From: Mesorhizobium erdmanii USDA 3471
GTDB lineage: Bacteria > Pseudomonadota > Alphaproteobacteria > Rhizobiales > Rhizobiaceae
NCBI RefSeq assembly: GCF_000472705.1
Contig: NZ_KI421454.1
Location: 333,227-397,226, forward strand
Direction: 5' to 3'
DNA length: 64,000 nt
In this document: one piece after another, positions 36,546-45,225 of the stretch
How positions within the stretch are numbered: the stretch's first letter is position 1
How the letters are laid out: every line of letters starts with the position of its first letter
Notes under the pieces: model-generated
Seen by the model: the letters and a program-made list of their open reading frames with translations, nothing else
Database searches by the model: none
What the model was told of the DNA's origin: nothing
Translations under genes and position numbers: made by a program

Positions 36546-36921
36546 GCCGACCTTGAACAGGTCCTGGACTGTGACGTCTTCAACGACGGGCCAAATTCGC
36601 GTCGAATATCGCCGCCGCGGCTATTCGGTTGGAAGTCTAAGGTCCGAGCCCTGACCTGGAGCAGACCGTCGACCCTGTGCTCCATGAACACAGTTACTGC
36701 GAGCGCGCCGCAGAAAATGCGCGAATTGATCAGGGCTCCATTCCACTTGTCATCCCGACACCTTGCCGGGCTGAAAGTTCGTGAGAGGTTAGCCACGCAG
36801 CCAGTCGTCCACTTTGATCAGAAGAGCCGGGGACTCTCTACGCAACATGTTGTTCTCCATTCCACACCTTTCCTGACGTTTATGCGCGAGCTGGTTCTCT
36901 CAGAACGGAACACACCGGTTA
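36546..36921. other. Unassigned decayed segment
   Basis: Possibly further remnants of the duplicated nif segment, but I cannot align it with confidence. Confidence 0.3.
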
Positions 36922-37200
36922 GGAGACCATCAAAGTCTTGCGTGTTCTCATGCGATCAGCCCTCACTCAGTATTGCCGATCTCAACCAGCAAACGTCATG
37001 CCAGCGCGTTGCCCGCAGTAAATGCATGATTCTGCCTCGAAACCTTACAAGCCCAAGATGGCCGGTTGTTTTGAACCCGACATGTTTTCTGCTGTCAGCT
37101 TTTGGACACGCATCATGCGTCCAGACGCTTGAGGGCGAGAGCGGCTTGGCTGTCTGCCCTGCGGTAATGTTGGCGTCGGCTCATCTAGCATCATTCGCCG
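36922..37200 (+). repeat. Dispersed repeat copy A (pairs with 45223-45490)
   Basis: About 279 bp match the segment at 45223-45490 in the same orientation, with identical islands such as CTGTCAGCTTTTGGACA and CTGCGGTAATGTTGGCGTCG. No protein is recognised. The conserved GTCAGCTTTTGGACA resembles the first half of a tts box (type III secretion regulator site), but the second half is poor. Confidence 0.7.
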
Positions 37201-37543
37201 CCGCGAAGCGCGGGCGCGCACAGCTAGGCCACCCAGCGCCCCGAACCGCATGACCTTCTTGATCGGCTGGCTATAGGTTGGAAATTCCGCGATTCCGAAA
37301 AAGTTGGTCAGCGCAGTGCAGCCCGCTCGGCATTTGGCGCACGAATGGCAAGCGCTCGAAAGCTGTCAACCGAGCGATCCTCCAGGGCGCGGGCCGGCGT
37401 CTCGACGATATGTTGGTTAAGCCCGGCCAGTGTTTGTGCCTATGGTCTGGGAGTGGCCTTCGGGCAGCCAGTGGTAGCGAGTAAAGCTTCGGCATCCTCG
37501 GCTTTGATTGCCGCCCAAATCTGGTCGAAATCACGATAGGCTA
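37201..37543. other. Gap downstream of the cupin-MetRS gene
   Basis: Short frames only; nothing recognised. Confidence 0.3.
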
Positions 37544-39544
37544 TTATGCCTCCTCCTCATTGAGAACAGGAAGCTCTGCTCTGGTGTAGAAGCCTAGCAC
37601 GGGTCCGAGATCAAAGGTCGTTCCTGGCGCAAGGCGCCGGACGGACGTGGGCCATGTTTCGGTCGAGACGCCATCGATAGCTCGCGCCAGCGTGCTGGCG
37701 AATCGGGGCATCAGCGGTGCGAGTGTCTGCGCCAGGATCGCAGCGGCCGTCGTCTGAAGGGCGAGCGAAGTCCGGGTGCGGGCGGGATAGAGACGTCGCG
37801 CCGCTGTATAGTCTTGCGCCTGTCGGTAGACTACACAATCGCTCACAAAATCGCAGGCCTGCGCGGCCGCGCGCCGGACCGAGAAGCCATCGTCCGAATA
37901 GGCGCGTTCCATCGCCGCGCGATGGATCTCTATCCGAGCAAAGAAAGCGCGATCGGCGGGAGCCCAGTCGCCTGCATCGGGCACACAGCCGCCAAAGTCC
38001 TGCTTGATTTCCCGGTGCAGCGCATCAAGCCAATTCAGCCAGATCCCTTGGAACACCTCGTTCTCGGTGCGGCGTAGCGTGTCCAGCGTGAAGTTCGTTC
38101 GCTCACCTTCCGGGCGTGTCAGGCCCAAATGAAGACGGACGACATCGACTGTCTTTGGGCCCAGAACCTCTTTGCCCCAGACCGCATGACCGCGGCTGGT
38201 CGAGAACTTCTGGCCGTCGAGCAGGTAGAACTCGTTCACATGATACCGGATGCGCGGGGTCCAGTGGGAGAAGACCTCAGCATAAAGCGCCGGATAAAGC
38301 AGGGCGTGATAGAAGGAATTATCGAAGCCGAAGAAATGGACAATCTGCCAGTCATTGCTGGGCAGGGCCGCATTCCAGTCTCGACCGAGCGATGTAGCTA
38401 ACGCCTGGATGTTGTAAAGAAAACCAAACGCCATCTCTGGCCAGACCCAGATCACCTGCCCCGGGAGCCCCTCGGCTGGCAGGCCCCAGTCCGAGGGGTG
38501 GGTGATGGGCACGGAAAAGTCGCCACGTTGGCGTAGACGCGCGAAGAGGTCCATGATCCGAACGGGGGCGCCCGACGCCCTTAAATGCCGGTCGATATTG
38601 TCGTAGCACCGTTCCAGCGCAAGTTCGGGACGGCGCACGGAGCCGACCACCGGCGCCTCGGCCGAGTGCCGCGACCGGACTGCATCTAGGTCGTGGCATA
38701 GGTTCGGTGCGCCGCATTCCTCGCAGATGTTGCCACCAGCGGAGCTGCCGCAATCGGGGCAGAGGCCGCTTATATCCGGCTCGTAAAGGTAGTCGCCTGT
38801 CACAGCATCGAAGAGCGCAGGGCTCTGGCGCAGATCTACCGCCGTGCTGCTCAGAAGACTACGGAAACACGCGGCTTGAAACTCTGCATAAGCGCTATCG
38901 CCCAAAGTCGGGAGGAAGCTGTGGACCTCACAGTCGAGAAGCGCAAGCGTGGCTCGAATCTCATGGGCGTAGTGGCGCGCCACCTTTGCGGGCGTCGATT
39001 GCTCGGCATCGGCTCGCGTGGCCACGTAGCTCTGGCAATCGTCGCTTCCAGTCAGGTGATAGGCTTCGACCCCTTTCATGCGCAGGAAACGCGTGTAGAC
39101 ATCGGCGCCAAGATAAGGGCCAGAAAGATGCCCCAGATGCAGATCGCCATTAGGCGTCGGCGGCGTGGAGAAGACGAAGATCGGCCCGCGGGGAATCGCG
39201 ACCTGTGCAGCAGCTGCGAGGGCGGCCTTGCCGTCGCGCCAGTAGACATCGACGAAGTTTAGGTTTTCGACCCCATCGTTGTGCAGCACATGCGCTTCAA
39301 AAGGATGGAACAGAACGACATCGCCGGTTGCGACCGAGCTTTCCCCAAGGTCGGTCCTGACCTTGCCCGCTCCAGACAGGACCACGAAGGCCTCGATTTC
39401 GTCGTGCCGATGGGGCTCGGATGTGACGCCTGGTGCCACCTTGCCAAATGAAAACCCGGTGCCCGCGCTTCCCGTCCCAAGCGTAGCCATGTCGATGCCG
39501 AACGCCCGCGACAGCTCCGTTCGAGAAAACGTGGATTTGCGCAT
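37544..39544 (-). CDS. Cupin / methionyl-tRNA-synthetase-like fusion, probable hydrazine synthetase
   Basis: A 666-aa two-domain protein. Residues about 20-110 are a cupin with metal ligands in PHRHDEIEAF (His45, His47) and HPFEAHVLH (His80, His85). Residues about 120-640 are class I MetRS-like: HIGH-type HLGH (136-139), zinc knuckle CPDC..CEEC (Cys262, 265, 274, 277), and KMSKS-type KFSTS (446-450). No tRNA anticodon-binding extension is obvious beyond it. Cupin-MetRS fusions of this order are hydrazine synthetases in actinobacterial pathways (Spb40, Tri28): they join glycine to N6-hydroxylysine through an N-N bond. The lysine/ornithine N-hydroxylase gene and an FAD oxidase remnant nearby support this. 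The ATG at 39544 has GAGG upstream. It is last in the cluster. Activity and amino acid choice are inferred. Confidence 0.85.
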   Translation of the reverse strand: MRKSTFSRTELSRAFGIDMATLGTGSAGTGFSFGKVAPGVTSEPHRHDEIEAFVVLSGAGKVRTDLGESSVATGDVVLFHPFEAHVLHNDGVENLNFVDVYWRDGKAALAAAAQVAIPRGPIFVFSTPPTPNGDLHLGHLSGPYLGADVYTRFLRMKGVEAYHLTGSDDCQSYVATRADAEQSTPAKVARHYAHEIRATLALLDCEVHSFLPTLGDSAYAEFQAACFRSLLSSTAVDLRQSPALFDAVTGDYLYEPDISGLCPDCGSSAGGNICEECGAPNLCHDLDAVRSRHSAEAPVVGSVRRPELALERCYDNIDRHLRASGAPVRIMDLFARLRQRGDFSVPITHPSDWGLPAEGLPGQVIWVWPEMAFGFLYNIQALATSLGRDWNAALPSNDWQIVHFFGFDNSFYHALLYPALYAEVFSHWTPRIRYHVNEFYLLDGQKFSTSRGHAVWGKEVLGPKTVDVVRLHLGLTRPEGERTNFTLDTLRRTENEVFQGIWLNWLDALHREIKQDFGGCVPDAGDWAPADRAFFARIEIHRAAMERAYSDDGFSVRRAAAQACDFVSDCVVYRQAQDYTAARRLYPARTRTSLALQTTAAAILAQTLAPLMPRFASTLARAIDGVSTETWPTSVRRLAPGTTFDLGPVLGFYTRAELPVLNEEEA

Positions 39545-39871
39545 GACGAACCTCAGCTGTTGAAGCAGTGGTATCTTCGGCTGCCAACGCAACAGGCTCT
39601 GCTGCAAGTTGCGAAGAGAGGCGGTAGCCCGACACGTTGGCCGGCTCCGTCAGAATAATCCGGCTCTGGGGCCCAGGCGGGCGACGACGAGCGCCAGTGG
39701 GGCTCTAGGCGTTACAGAAGACCCCCGGCGACACCTGCACAATCGACATACCGAAGTGTTGTAACGGACTGCGGGCGGGGTCCAGTAGCCGGCAATCAGA
39801 ACGTCCTGCTCTGCGCGCATTTTTTAGCGGTCGATCAGTATCGTGTGGACGCCTCGCCTGGTTCCGTCAGC
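39545..39871. other. Spacer between PhyH and cupin-MetRS genes
   Basis: It is 327 bp with no recognisable gene, no nod box and no clear -24/-12 site. The spacing leaves open whether the cupin-MetRS gene has its own promoter. Confidence 0.35.
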
Positions 39872-40651
39872 TCAATCCCGATAGAAAATGCCGTTTGGGG
39901 GCTTGAGGTTGTCGAGATCGGCCACTTTGCCCTCTGGCGGATTAAGGGCGCGCTTAAGCACGTTATATTCAGCGCGGGTCGGTCCACCGGTTGAAGCACG
40001 CTGGAACACCAAGTAGAGTGTCCGCCGAGAACGATTGCTTTTGTTCGGTTGTGAGTAGTGCGGTGCGTAATCGTCGAAGATGAAGACGTCTCCAGCCTTC
40101 CATACTATGGGCTCCCAGGAAAACCTTTCGGCAACTTCAGGATCGATCACCCCGCCGGCATCCATGGGAAATACCCCCTTCTTGTGGTTGCCGGGACTGA
40201 AGAAAAGGCCGCCGTTGTCCGGGTCGGAGTCGTCAATGGCTATGGCAACGACCGCATGAACCATCCGGTCGGGCAGCCTGTGTGGAATGTGATAAATGTC
40301 CTGATGCGGGCGATAGCCGCCGGTATCGGGATAGTGGAAAATCAGCAATTCCTTGAGCCTGCGCGAATCTTCGCCAAGCAAATCCTCGACCGCAGACTTG
40401 ATGCGCTGATCTTCTAGGAGGAGACGACGCAATGGGTCATGGAAGTCGAGAAAATTCTCGACCTTGGAGATGATCTTCCGATTGTCCGTCGTTTTCTCGA
40501 ACCACATGAGCCATTTATCGTCGCTGACATCCCAGCGTGATATGTCTTCAACAGATCTGGAAATACCTTCCAGAGTCGCGGGATCGAAGAACCTCTCGAG
40601 CCTGACGTATCCGTCTTTCTTCCACTTTTCTCTTTGTGCATCGGTCAACAT
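39872..40651 (-). CDS. Phytanoyl-CoA dioxygenase (PhyH) family Fe(II)/2OG oxygenase
   Basis: A 259-aa PhyH-type oxygenase. Iron ligands: His and Asp in RPHQDIYHIP and the distal His in APHYSQPNKS, with the 2OG-binding Arg in SRRTLYLVF. GGLFFSPGNHKKGV is the usual PhyH turn. The family includes hydroxylases and desaturases of amino acids and natural product intermediates (EctD belongs here). The ATG at 40651 follows AGGAGG by 9 bases; the longer frame from 40687 lacks such a site. It sits between the oxidase remnant and the cupin-MetRS gene on the same strand, so it probably tailors the hydrazine product or its precursor. That role is inferred. Confidence 0.88.
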   Translation of the reverse strand: MLTDAQREKWKKDGYVRLERFFDPATLEGISRSVEDISRWDVSDDKWLMWFEKTTDNRKIISKVENFLDFHDPLRRLLLEDQRIKSAVEDLLGEDSRRLKELLIFHYPDTGGYRPHQDIYHIPHRLPDRMVHAVVAIAIDDSDPDNGGLFFSPGNHKKGVFPMDAGGVIDPEVAERFSWEPIVWKAGDVFIFDDYAPHYSQPNKSNRSRRTLYLVFQRASTGGPTRAEYNVLKRALNPPEGKVADLDNLKPPNGIFYRD

Positions 40652-40696
40652 GCGAAAAGCCTCCTGTTGGAAAGAGTGGTTGGTCAAACATTCCGG

Positions 40697-41419
40697 TTAG
40701 AGGCAGTCGGGCGCCGTCAGGGTGTGGGCCCACGGAGACGATACTCCACGGCATGCAGACGGCGACGCAAAGTGCGTTCCGCTCCGGGTGGATTGCAAGG
40801 CTTTGTTGTCCCTCCTCAATGGAGAGATCGCCCAGGCCCGTAAAGATCTATCGATCCGGTACGTCTGCATAGTAGTCACGGCCGAGCATGCTGTTGATGG
40901 TGCGACTGCCCGATAAGACGACCTTTCGTGCAGCCTGACGCAACGCAAGTCGTGCGCCGCGAAAATTTTTGCGACAAGTTCCCGTTCCGGTCGGGCGATC
41001 AGGGAGGCACGTCGCTGGCATCGGGTCCATCGATGCTCCAAAAACGAGTATTGTCCGCACAAGTTCGGCGCTAGACTGCCCATCCGAGGCCAAGCCGGGT
41101 CCTCGGGTTCCCTAAGCTGGTCCCGATCAATTACCTTACCCGGTCCAGCCACCACACGCATCGCTACGGGCGGGAGGCCTCCGCTAACGGCCGACGCAGC
41201 CATGGCCGCTAGGGCCACTGGGCACTTTCGAGTGAGCGACCTTGTACGGTTTCGACGACCGTGGGGCAAATTCTCGCCCGCAGAATTAAGCGATGCGCCC
41301 ATAGGTCCAAGGGCATGTTCAGTCACGATGAGTTCGGAGCGGGCTCCGGACTGCGCCGCAGCGGAGGCGGACATCATTCCTTGGATGCCACCGCCGATGA
41401 TCAGTAGTCGCTGAGTCAT
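40697..41419 (-). pseudogene. FAD-dependent amino-acid oxidase (DAO family), decayed
   Basis: The N-terminus is a clear FAD Rossmann motif (LLIIGGGIQGMMSASAAAQS, residues 5-24) and LGPMGASLNSAGENLPHG fits a DAO flavoprotein. The similarity then breaks: later pieces fall in other frames (VVLSGSRTINSMLGRDYY near 40880-40930), and the gene is only about 720 bp against about 1,100 expected. Its ATG overlaps the stop of the N-hydroxylase gene (ATGA), so it was the second gene of the operon. In hydrazinoacetic acid pathways a DAO-type enzyme (such as Tri27) releases the hydrazino acid from the lysine adduct. Part of it matches a repeat-like stretch at 47840-47880. Confidence 0.7.
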
Positions 41420-42906
41420 ATCCCGCTGCCCATTTCTTCGGCTACCGGGTCGGGCCAGCTCTCGACGGTGGTACGGCTGATAAAGCCAAGATGCTCAGGG
41501 TTCGCGCACGGCGCGCGCTGTAGAAGGCTGTCAAGAATGCGGCGAGCTCGCCAGGCCAGCAGGCTTAGGTTCGGATCGGCCAGCCCGCGCTGCCCGGGAT
41601 TGGCGTTCTGTACGAAGATGCGTCTGTCACGCGGTCCGTCCCAGCACACCGAAAAATCCGCGTTGATGACCAACTCATTGTCGGTCTGTTGCAGCCGATC
41701 CGCCATCGGTTCCAAAAAGCTTGGCACGGCGTTCTCGTAACCGGTGGCCAGGATGACGATGTCGGCCGTGACTTCTTCGACGTCGCCCAAGCCGCGCTGC
41801 AGCGTCAAGTTGTGACCCGCGCCGGCGTTGATGCAGCGCGAAACGTTGCAACCCGGCCGCAGTGCGATGTCACATAGGTCTGGCTCAAGAAATTCGTGGC
41901 GATACAGCGCCTGGTAGACGGCGCGCAAAGTGCGATCCGAAATACCATCCGAGGCGAGCACGAAACGCCGCAGGAACAGCTTGCGCTGCGGCTCGCTCAT
42001 TGCCGCGAAACGATCCGAAAAACAGGGCATGAACAACTCGTTTGTGAACGGGCTGTTGTCGAGGGGCAGGTAGTTTTCGCGCTGCGAGACCCAGGTGATC
42101 GAGGCAGGCCGCCGTTCTCTTGGCCCACCGACCAAATGCAACAGCACCTCGGCTCCCGACTGGCCTCCACCAACGACGCAAACATGTTTTTGCCGCACCT
42201 CAGGATGGATGTGCAGCAAATCGGATGAATGGAACAGGTTGCGTCCGATCCAGCCCTGAAATTGAGGTGGAATCCACGCTTGCTTGCCGATGCCGACCAC
42301 CAGGTCTCTGGCACTAAGCACCGCGTCGTCCGTCCGCACCCGAAACTCGCCATCATAGCGTATTTCGCGGACGGTCTCGCCGCCGCGCACAAGTGGGTTC
42401 CTGCGGAACGCCCAGTTCAGGTATTGCTCGAACTCAGCCCTGAGCACAGCATCGAACTGTGCATTCAGGAAGTGGTACAGACGCCCGTTCTCGTGCAGGT
42501 AGTTTATGAAAGTGTAGGCGGATCGCGGATTCACCAGCGTTACCAGATCCTTGACGTGGCTGACCTGGAGTTCTGAAGAGTCGAATGCGCTGCCTGGATG
42601 CCAGCGGAAGTCAACTTGCCGATCCAAGAACAATGCCCCGTGCCCGATTTGCTCGTGTATCTGACACGCAAGGCTCAAATTGGACGGGCCAGCACCGATC
42701 CCAATGCAAGAGAGATCCAGTTGTCCTGCTCCTGCTGACGCCTCCCAATCAGGCGCTATATGCGGCGAATGTCGGCCATGGCCGCTGGGCTTGCCCTTCC
42801 CGCACGCATCGTCGACACCGCAGGACTTGCAACAGTTTGTCCGCGCGTTCGTAGTATCGGGTGTGACGCCCGCGGATGCCGGCTCCGTGATGAGATCGGC
42901 ACTCAT
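41416..42906 (-). CDS. L-lysine/L-ornithine N-hydroxylase (IucD/SidA/PvdA family)
   Basis: A 496-aa FAD/NADPH-dependent monooxygenase that hydroxylates the side-chain amine of lysine or ornithine. The FAD motif is GIGAGPSNLSLA (69-80), then DSSELQVSHVKDLVTL, the NADPH motif VVGGGQSGAEVLLH, and the C-terminal ATGYENAVP. The catalytic body is full length. An extra N-terminal tail of about 60 residues contains a Cys/Asp cluster (CCKSCGVDDACG) not usual in the family. No siderophore synthetase or transporter genes are nearby, so it does not look like a siderophore locus. It is the first gene of the cluster with the cupin-MetRS fusion. Substrate choice between lysine and ornithine cannot be read. 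Confidence 0.9.
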   Translation of the reverse strand: MSADLITEPASAGVTPDTTNARTNCCKSCGVDDACGKGKPSGHGRHSPHIAPDWEASAGAGQLDLSCIGIGAGPSNLSLACQIHEQIGHGALFLDRQVDFRWHPGSAFDSSELQVSHVKDLVTLVNPRSAYTFINYLHENGRLYHFLNAQFDAVLRAEFEQYLNWAFRRNPLVRGGETVREIRYDGEFRVRTDDAVLSARDLVVGIGKQAWIPPQFQGWIGRNLFHSSDLLHIHPEVRQKHVCVVGGGQSGAEVLLHLVGGPRERRPASITWVSQRENYLPLDNSPFTNELFMPCFSDRFAAMSEPQRKLFLRRFVLASDGISDRTLRAVYQALYRHEFLEPDLCDIALRPGCNVSRCINAGAGHNLTLQRGLGDVEEVTADIVILATGYENAVPSFLEPMADRLQQTDNELVINADFSVCWDGPRDRRIFVQNANPGQRGLADPNLSLLAWRARRILDSLLQRAPCANPEHLGFISRTTVESWPDPVAEEMGSGI

Positions 42907-43264
42907 GCCGGCGGTATGTTGCGCGTGGCTGGCATCGAGAATCCCGCCTCGATGCCCCCCGCGTGGTCAGTGACATGCTTTCGCAGCCTATCCCTCATTG
43001 CAATTGGGCTCAGTTGCCCGCCTCGACCGTGATGAGCCGACCTTCGGCCTGCTTGGCGACCAGCGAGGGCGCGGTCATGAGTGCGGCGACAGCATTTTCC
43101 CGTGGGTTTGATCATAGAAGACATCCGCTGCTGCATTCGGGAGGGTCCCTGCATCGAACGTGCCAGAGCAAAACATGAGCAAAGCAACGGAAGCAGGTTT
43201 GCGATCCTGTCGAGTATCCGACATTGAGGCCGAAACCTTGCACCGGCTGCGCAAAGCCACGTGC
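42907..43264. other. Spacer upstream of the N-hydroxylase gene
   Basis: It should contain the promoter of the minus-strand cluster. I find no exact nod box, no TGT-N10-ACA and no -24/-12 site reading toward the cluster. Confidence 0.35.
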
Positions 43265-44021
43265 AGTCTCCCTCGGGACCGGGAATACACCGCCAATGCC
43301 GATACGCTCGGCACGCTGCTGCTGCCGAGCGATCCGCATTCTTCGTCTCGAGAAAGAACCGCGGTTCTACCAGGCGTCAACTTCCGAACTCTTTGGTTCG
43401 GTCCAGGGCATCCCGCAGCAGGAGAGCACTCCGTTTTATCCACGCTCGATCTATGCGGTGGCGAAGGTCTACGCCTACTGGATCACCATGAACTACCGCG
43501 AGGTATACGGGCTCTATGGCATCCTGTTCAATCACGAAGGGCCGACGCGCAGCGAAACTTTCATCACGCGCAAGGTGACGCGTGCGGTGGCTCGATCATG
43601 GCCGGCAAACGGGACGTCTCTATCTCGGAAACCTGGAAGCAAAGCGCGACTGGGGCTCGGCGCGCGCCTATGTCGAGGGCATGTGGCGCATCTTGCAGCA
43701 TCAACGTGACGATTTCGTGCTGGCAACCGGCGAGACACACACGGTCCGCACCTTTGTCGTGGCTTGCCTTCAGGCGAGTCGAAAAAGAGATCGCCTGGGA
43801 GGGCGAAGGCGTTGACGAGGTGGGCCGTGAACGCATGAGTAATGAAGCGCTGATCCGGATCGACAAACGCTGTTTCGGGCCAATCGAGGTTGACCTGCTG
43901 ATCGGCGATGCCTCCAAGGCAGCCGTCAAAACTCGGTTGGAAGCCGAAGAACACTTTCGATGAGTTCGTCTCGGAAATGGTCGAGGCTGACTGCCGCGCC
44001 TACGGGATCGGGTTAGCGTGA
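43265..44021 (+). pseudogene. GDP-mannose 4,6-dehydratase (gmd/noeL-like), frameshifted
   Basis: The core is readable in three frames: DREYTANADTLGTL, then RFYQASTSELFGSVQGIPQ, FYPRSIYAVAKVYAYWITMN, then RLYLGNLEAKRDWGSARAYV and RDDFVLATGETH, then RMSNEALIRIDKRCF-like end. The catalytic Ser/Tyr/Lys region (STSELFG, YAVAK) is still recognisable. The N-terminal Rossmann part is missing and there are at least three frameshifts. Rhizobia use this enzyme to make GDP-fucose for Nod-factor decoration or surface polysaccharide. Confidence 0.8.
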
Positions 44022-44110
44022 CGTGAAAACACGATGACTTCGCGGGCATGTGCATCTTGCCGTTTCAGGGACGTCGGCATTTCACGCCCGCCGCGGTCAG
44101 CCGGCGTCAG

Positions 44111-44998
44111 TCAGTTCCTATCGTTTGGATCGGCAAATTCACACATCCTGCAAAGCAGAAAACCAGCCGCTCCATTCATGCGATCGACGATTTCGCAAAA
44201 AACTGGGCTTTTAAAGAGATCGCCATATTCGTCGCATAGAAGGTTGCCCAATACGTGACGCCGCTCAAAATCCATGGAGCAGAGAGTAACCTCGCCGTTT
44301 GGAAGGAGTACATTCCGATACTGCCGTTCGTCCACGCATATCAGCGCTCCGACGACTGGCTGCCGTGGTTCTACAATCTTAGGGTCTACGCTTCCACCCC
44401 TGCTGCTCACCGGTCGCGCGCGAACTAGGGCTTGGGCAGGGATAATGTCGGCGATATCGGGATGGGGCTCACCCAAAACCAAGAATCGGATCGAAGGGAT
44501 GTCGGCGTCGACGAGTTGACCAACCAAATCGCGATACTTGTCTCCGACAAGGCGGCTATTCATGTGGGCGCCATCATCAAAAACATGAACCACGAATACC
44601 CCCAACCGCAGCGCCTGCAACCGCTGTAGATCCTGCCCCTTCATTCCCACAAGCGTCGTGAAAATCCTGATGCCGTGGCCTTTGGCGGAAGCGTGCTCGA
44701 CCATTTCGGTGCAATCCGGATTGAGCCATGGCTCAGAATACCCGGCAAAACTAATGTCGACGGAGGCTGGTACGCGCGCCAGACAGCGCTTGAAATCTCC
44801 AAGACTAAGATGCTTCGTATCAGATACTTTTCTTTGCCGGTCAGCGAACTTGTCCTGCGGACAATATGAACATCCCACGATGCATCCTGTGGTCGTCGTT
44901 ATCTCCAAAACTCTGCCGGCTGGGATAGCAGAGCGCAGCTCCGGTAAAATCATTCGTTGTGACTCCCACTCGTCTTGGTCATGCATAACGTCCAGCAT
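44111..44998 (-). CDS. Radical SAM/SPASM-like protein of unknown substrate
   Basis: About 295 aa with the radical SAM CxxxCxxC motif (TTGCIVGCSYCPQDKF, about 35-50) and SAM-binding SFAGYSEPWLNP. A Cys-rich C-terminal part (CVDERQYRNVLL, TLCSMD, then VFCEI and LLCRMCEF) looks like a SPASM-type auxiliary cluster region. Such proteins modify peptides, sugars or small molecules. The frame is open back to 45154; I place the start at 44998 because radical SAM proteins do not have the Arg/Pro-rich leader, but no clear ribosome binding site decides it. It has no operon partners. The nearest biosynthetic cluster (37.5-42.9 kb) is on the same strand, 1.2 kb downstream across the gmd pseudogene. Confidence 0.75.
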   Translation of the reverse strand: MLDVMHDQDEWESQRMILPELRSAIPAGRVLEITTTTGCIVGCSYCPQDKFADRQRKVSDTKHLSLGDFKRCLARVPASVDISFAGYSEPWLNPDCTEMVEHASAKGHGIRIFTTLVGMKGQDLQRLQALRLGVFVVHVFDDGAHMNSRLVGDKYRDLVGQLVDADIPSIRFLVLGEPHPDIADIIPAQALVRARPVSSRGGSVDPKIVEPRQPVVGALICVDERQYRNVLLPNGEVTLCSMDFERRHVLGNLLCDEYGDLFKSPVFCEIVDRMNGAAGFLLCRMCEFADPNDRN

Positions 44999-45167
44999 GG
45001 TGTCTTTGGCTTCATGACACCGACGGTCAAGACAGTCCGAATGAGCCCAGCCATCTCCGCCTTGGCAGCAGTCAACAGCCGGTTTCCTCAATCGGCCGAG
45101 CGGACTATCAACGAACTTTGGGCGCATCGGCGCGGCAGGGCGGCGCAACCGCAAAGTCGCCCGTCAG

Positions 45168-45225
45168 CCATTGCCAAGGTGTAGCCGTGACCGTTGAGCG
45201 GGCGCGCCGCCGAGATGGCGCAGCA
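45168..45225 (-). pseudogene. Short remnant of an acdS 3' end
   Basis: The minus strand reads RHLGGAPA, and the bases match the last about 55 bp of acdS at 28250-28310 (AHLGGAPAINGYG there), including the stop. It directly adjoins dispersed repeat copy B. Confidence 0.65.

Noticed and set aside
36360..37253. 297-codon plus-strand frame
   Set aside because: It is antisense to the decayed nifX-DUF269 copy and runs into the dispersed repeat; the translation is unlike a protein family.
37544..39544. Housekeeping methionyl-tRNA synthetase
   Set aside because: It has an N-terminal cupin domain and sits with an N-hydroxylase gene; a second MetRS in a symbiosis island is less likely than a hydrazine synthetase.
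41416..42906. Siderophore biosynthesis locus
   Set aside because: No peptide synthetase, acyltransferase or siderophore transporter genes accompany the N-hydroxylase gene.
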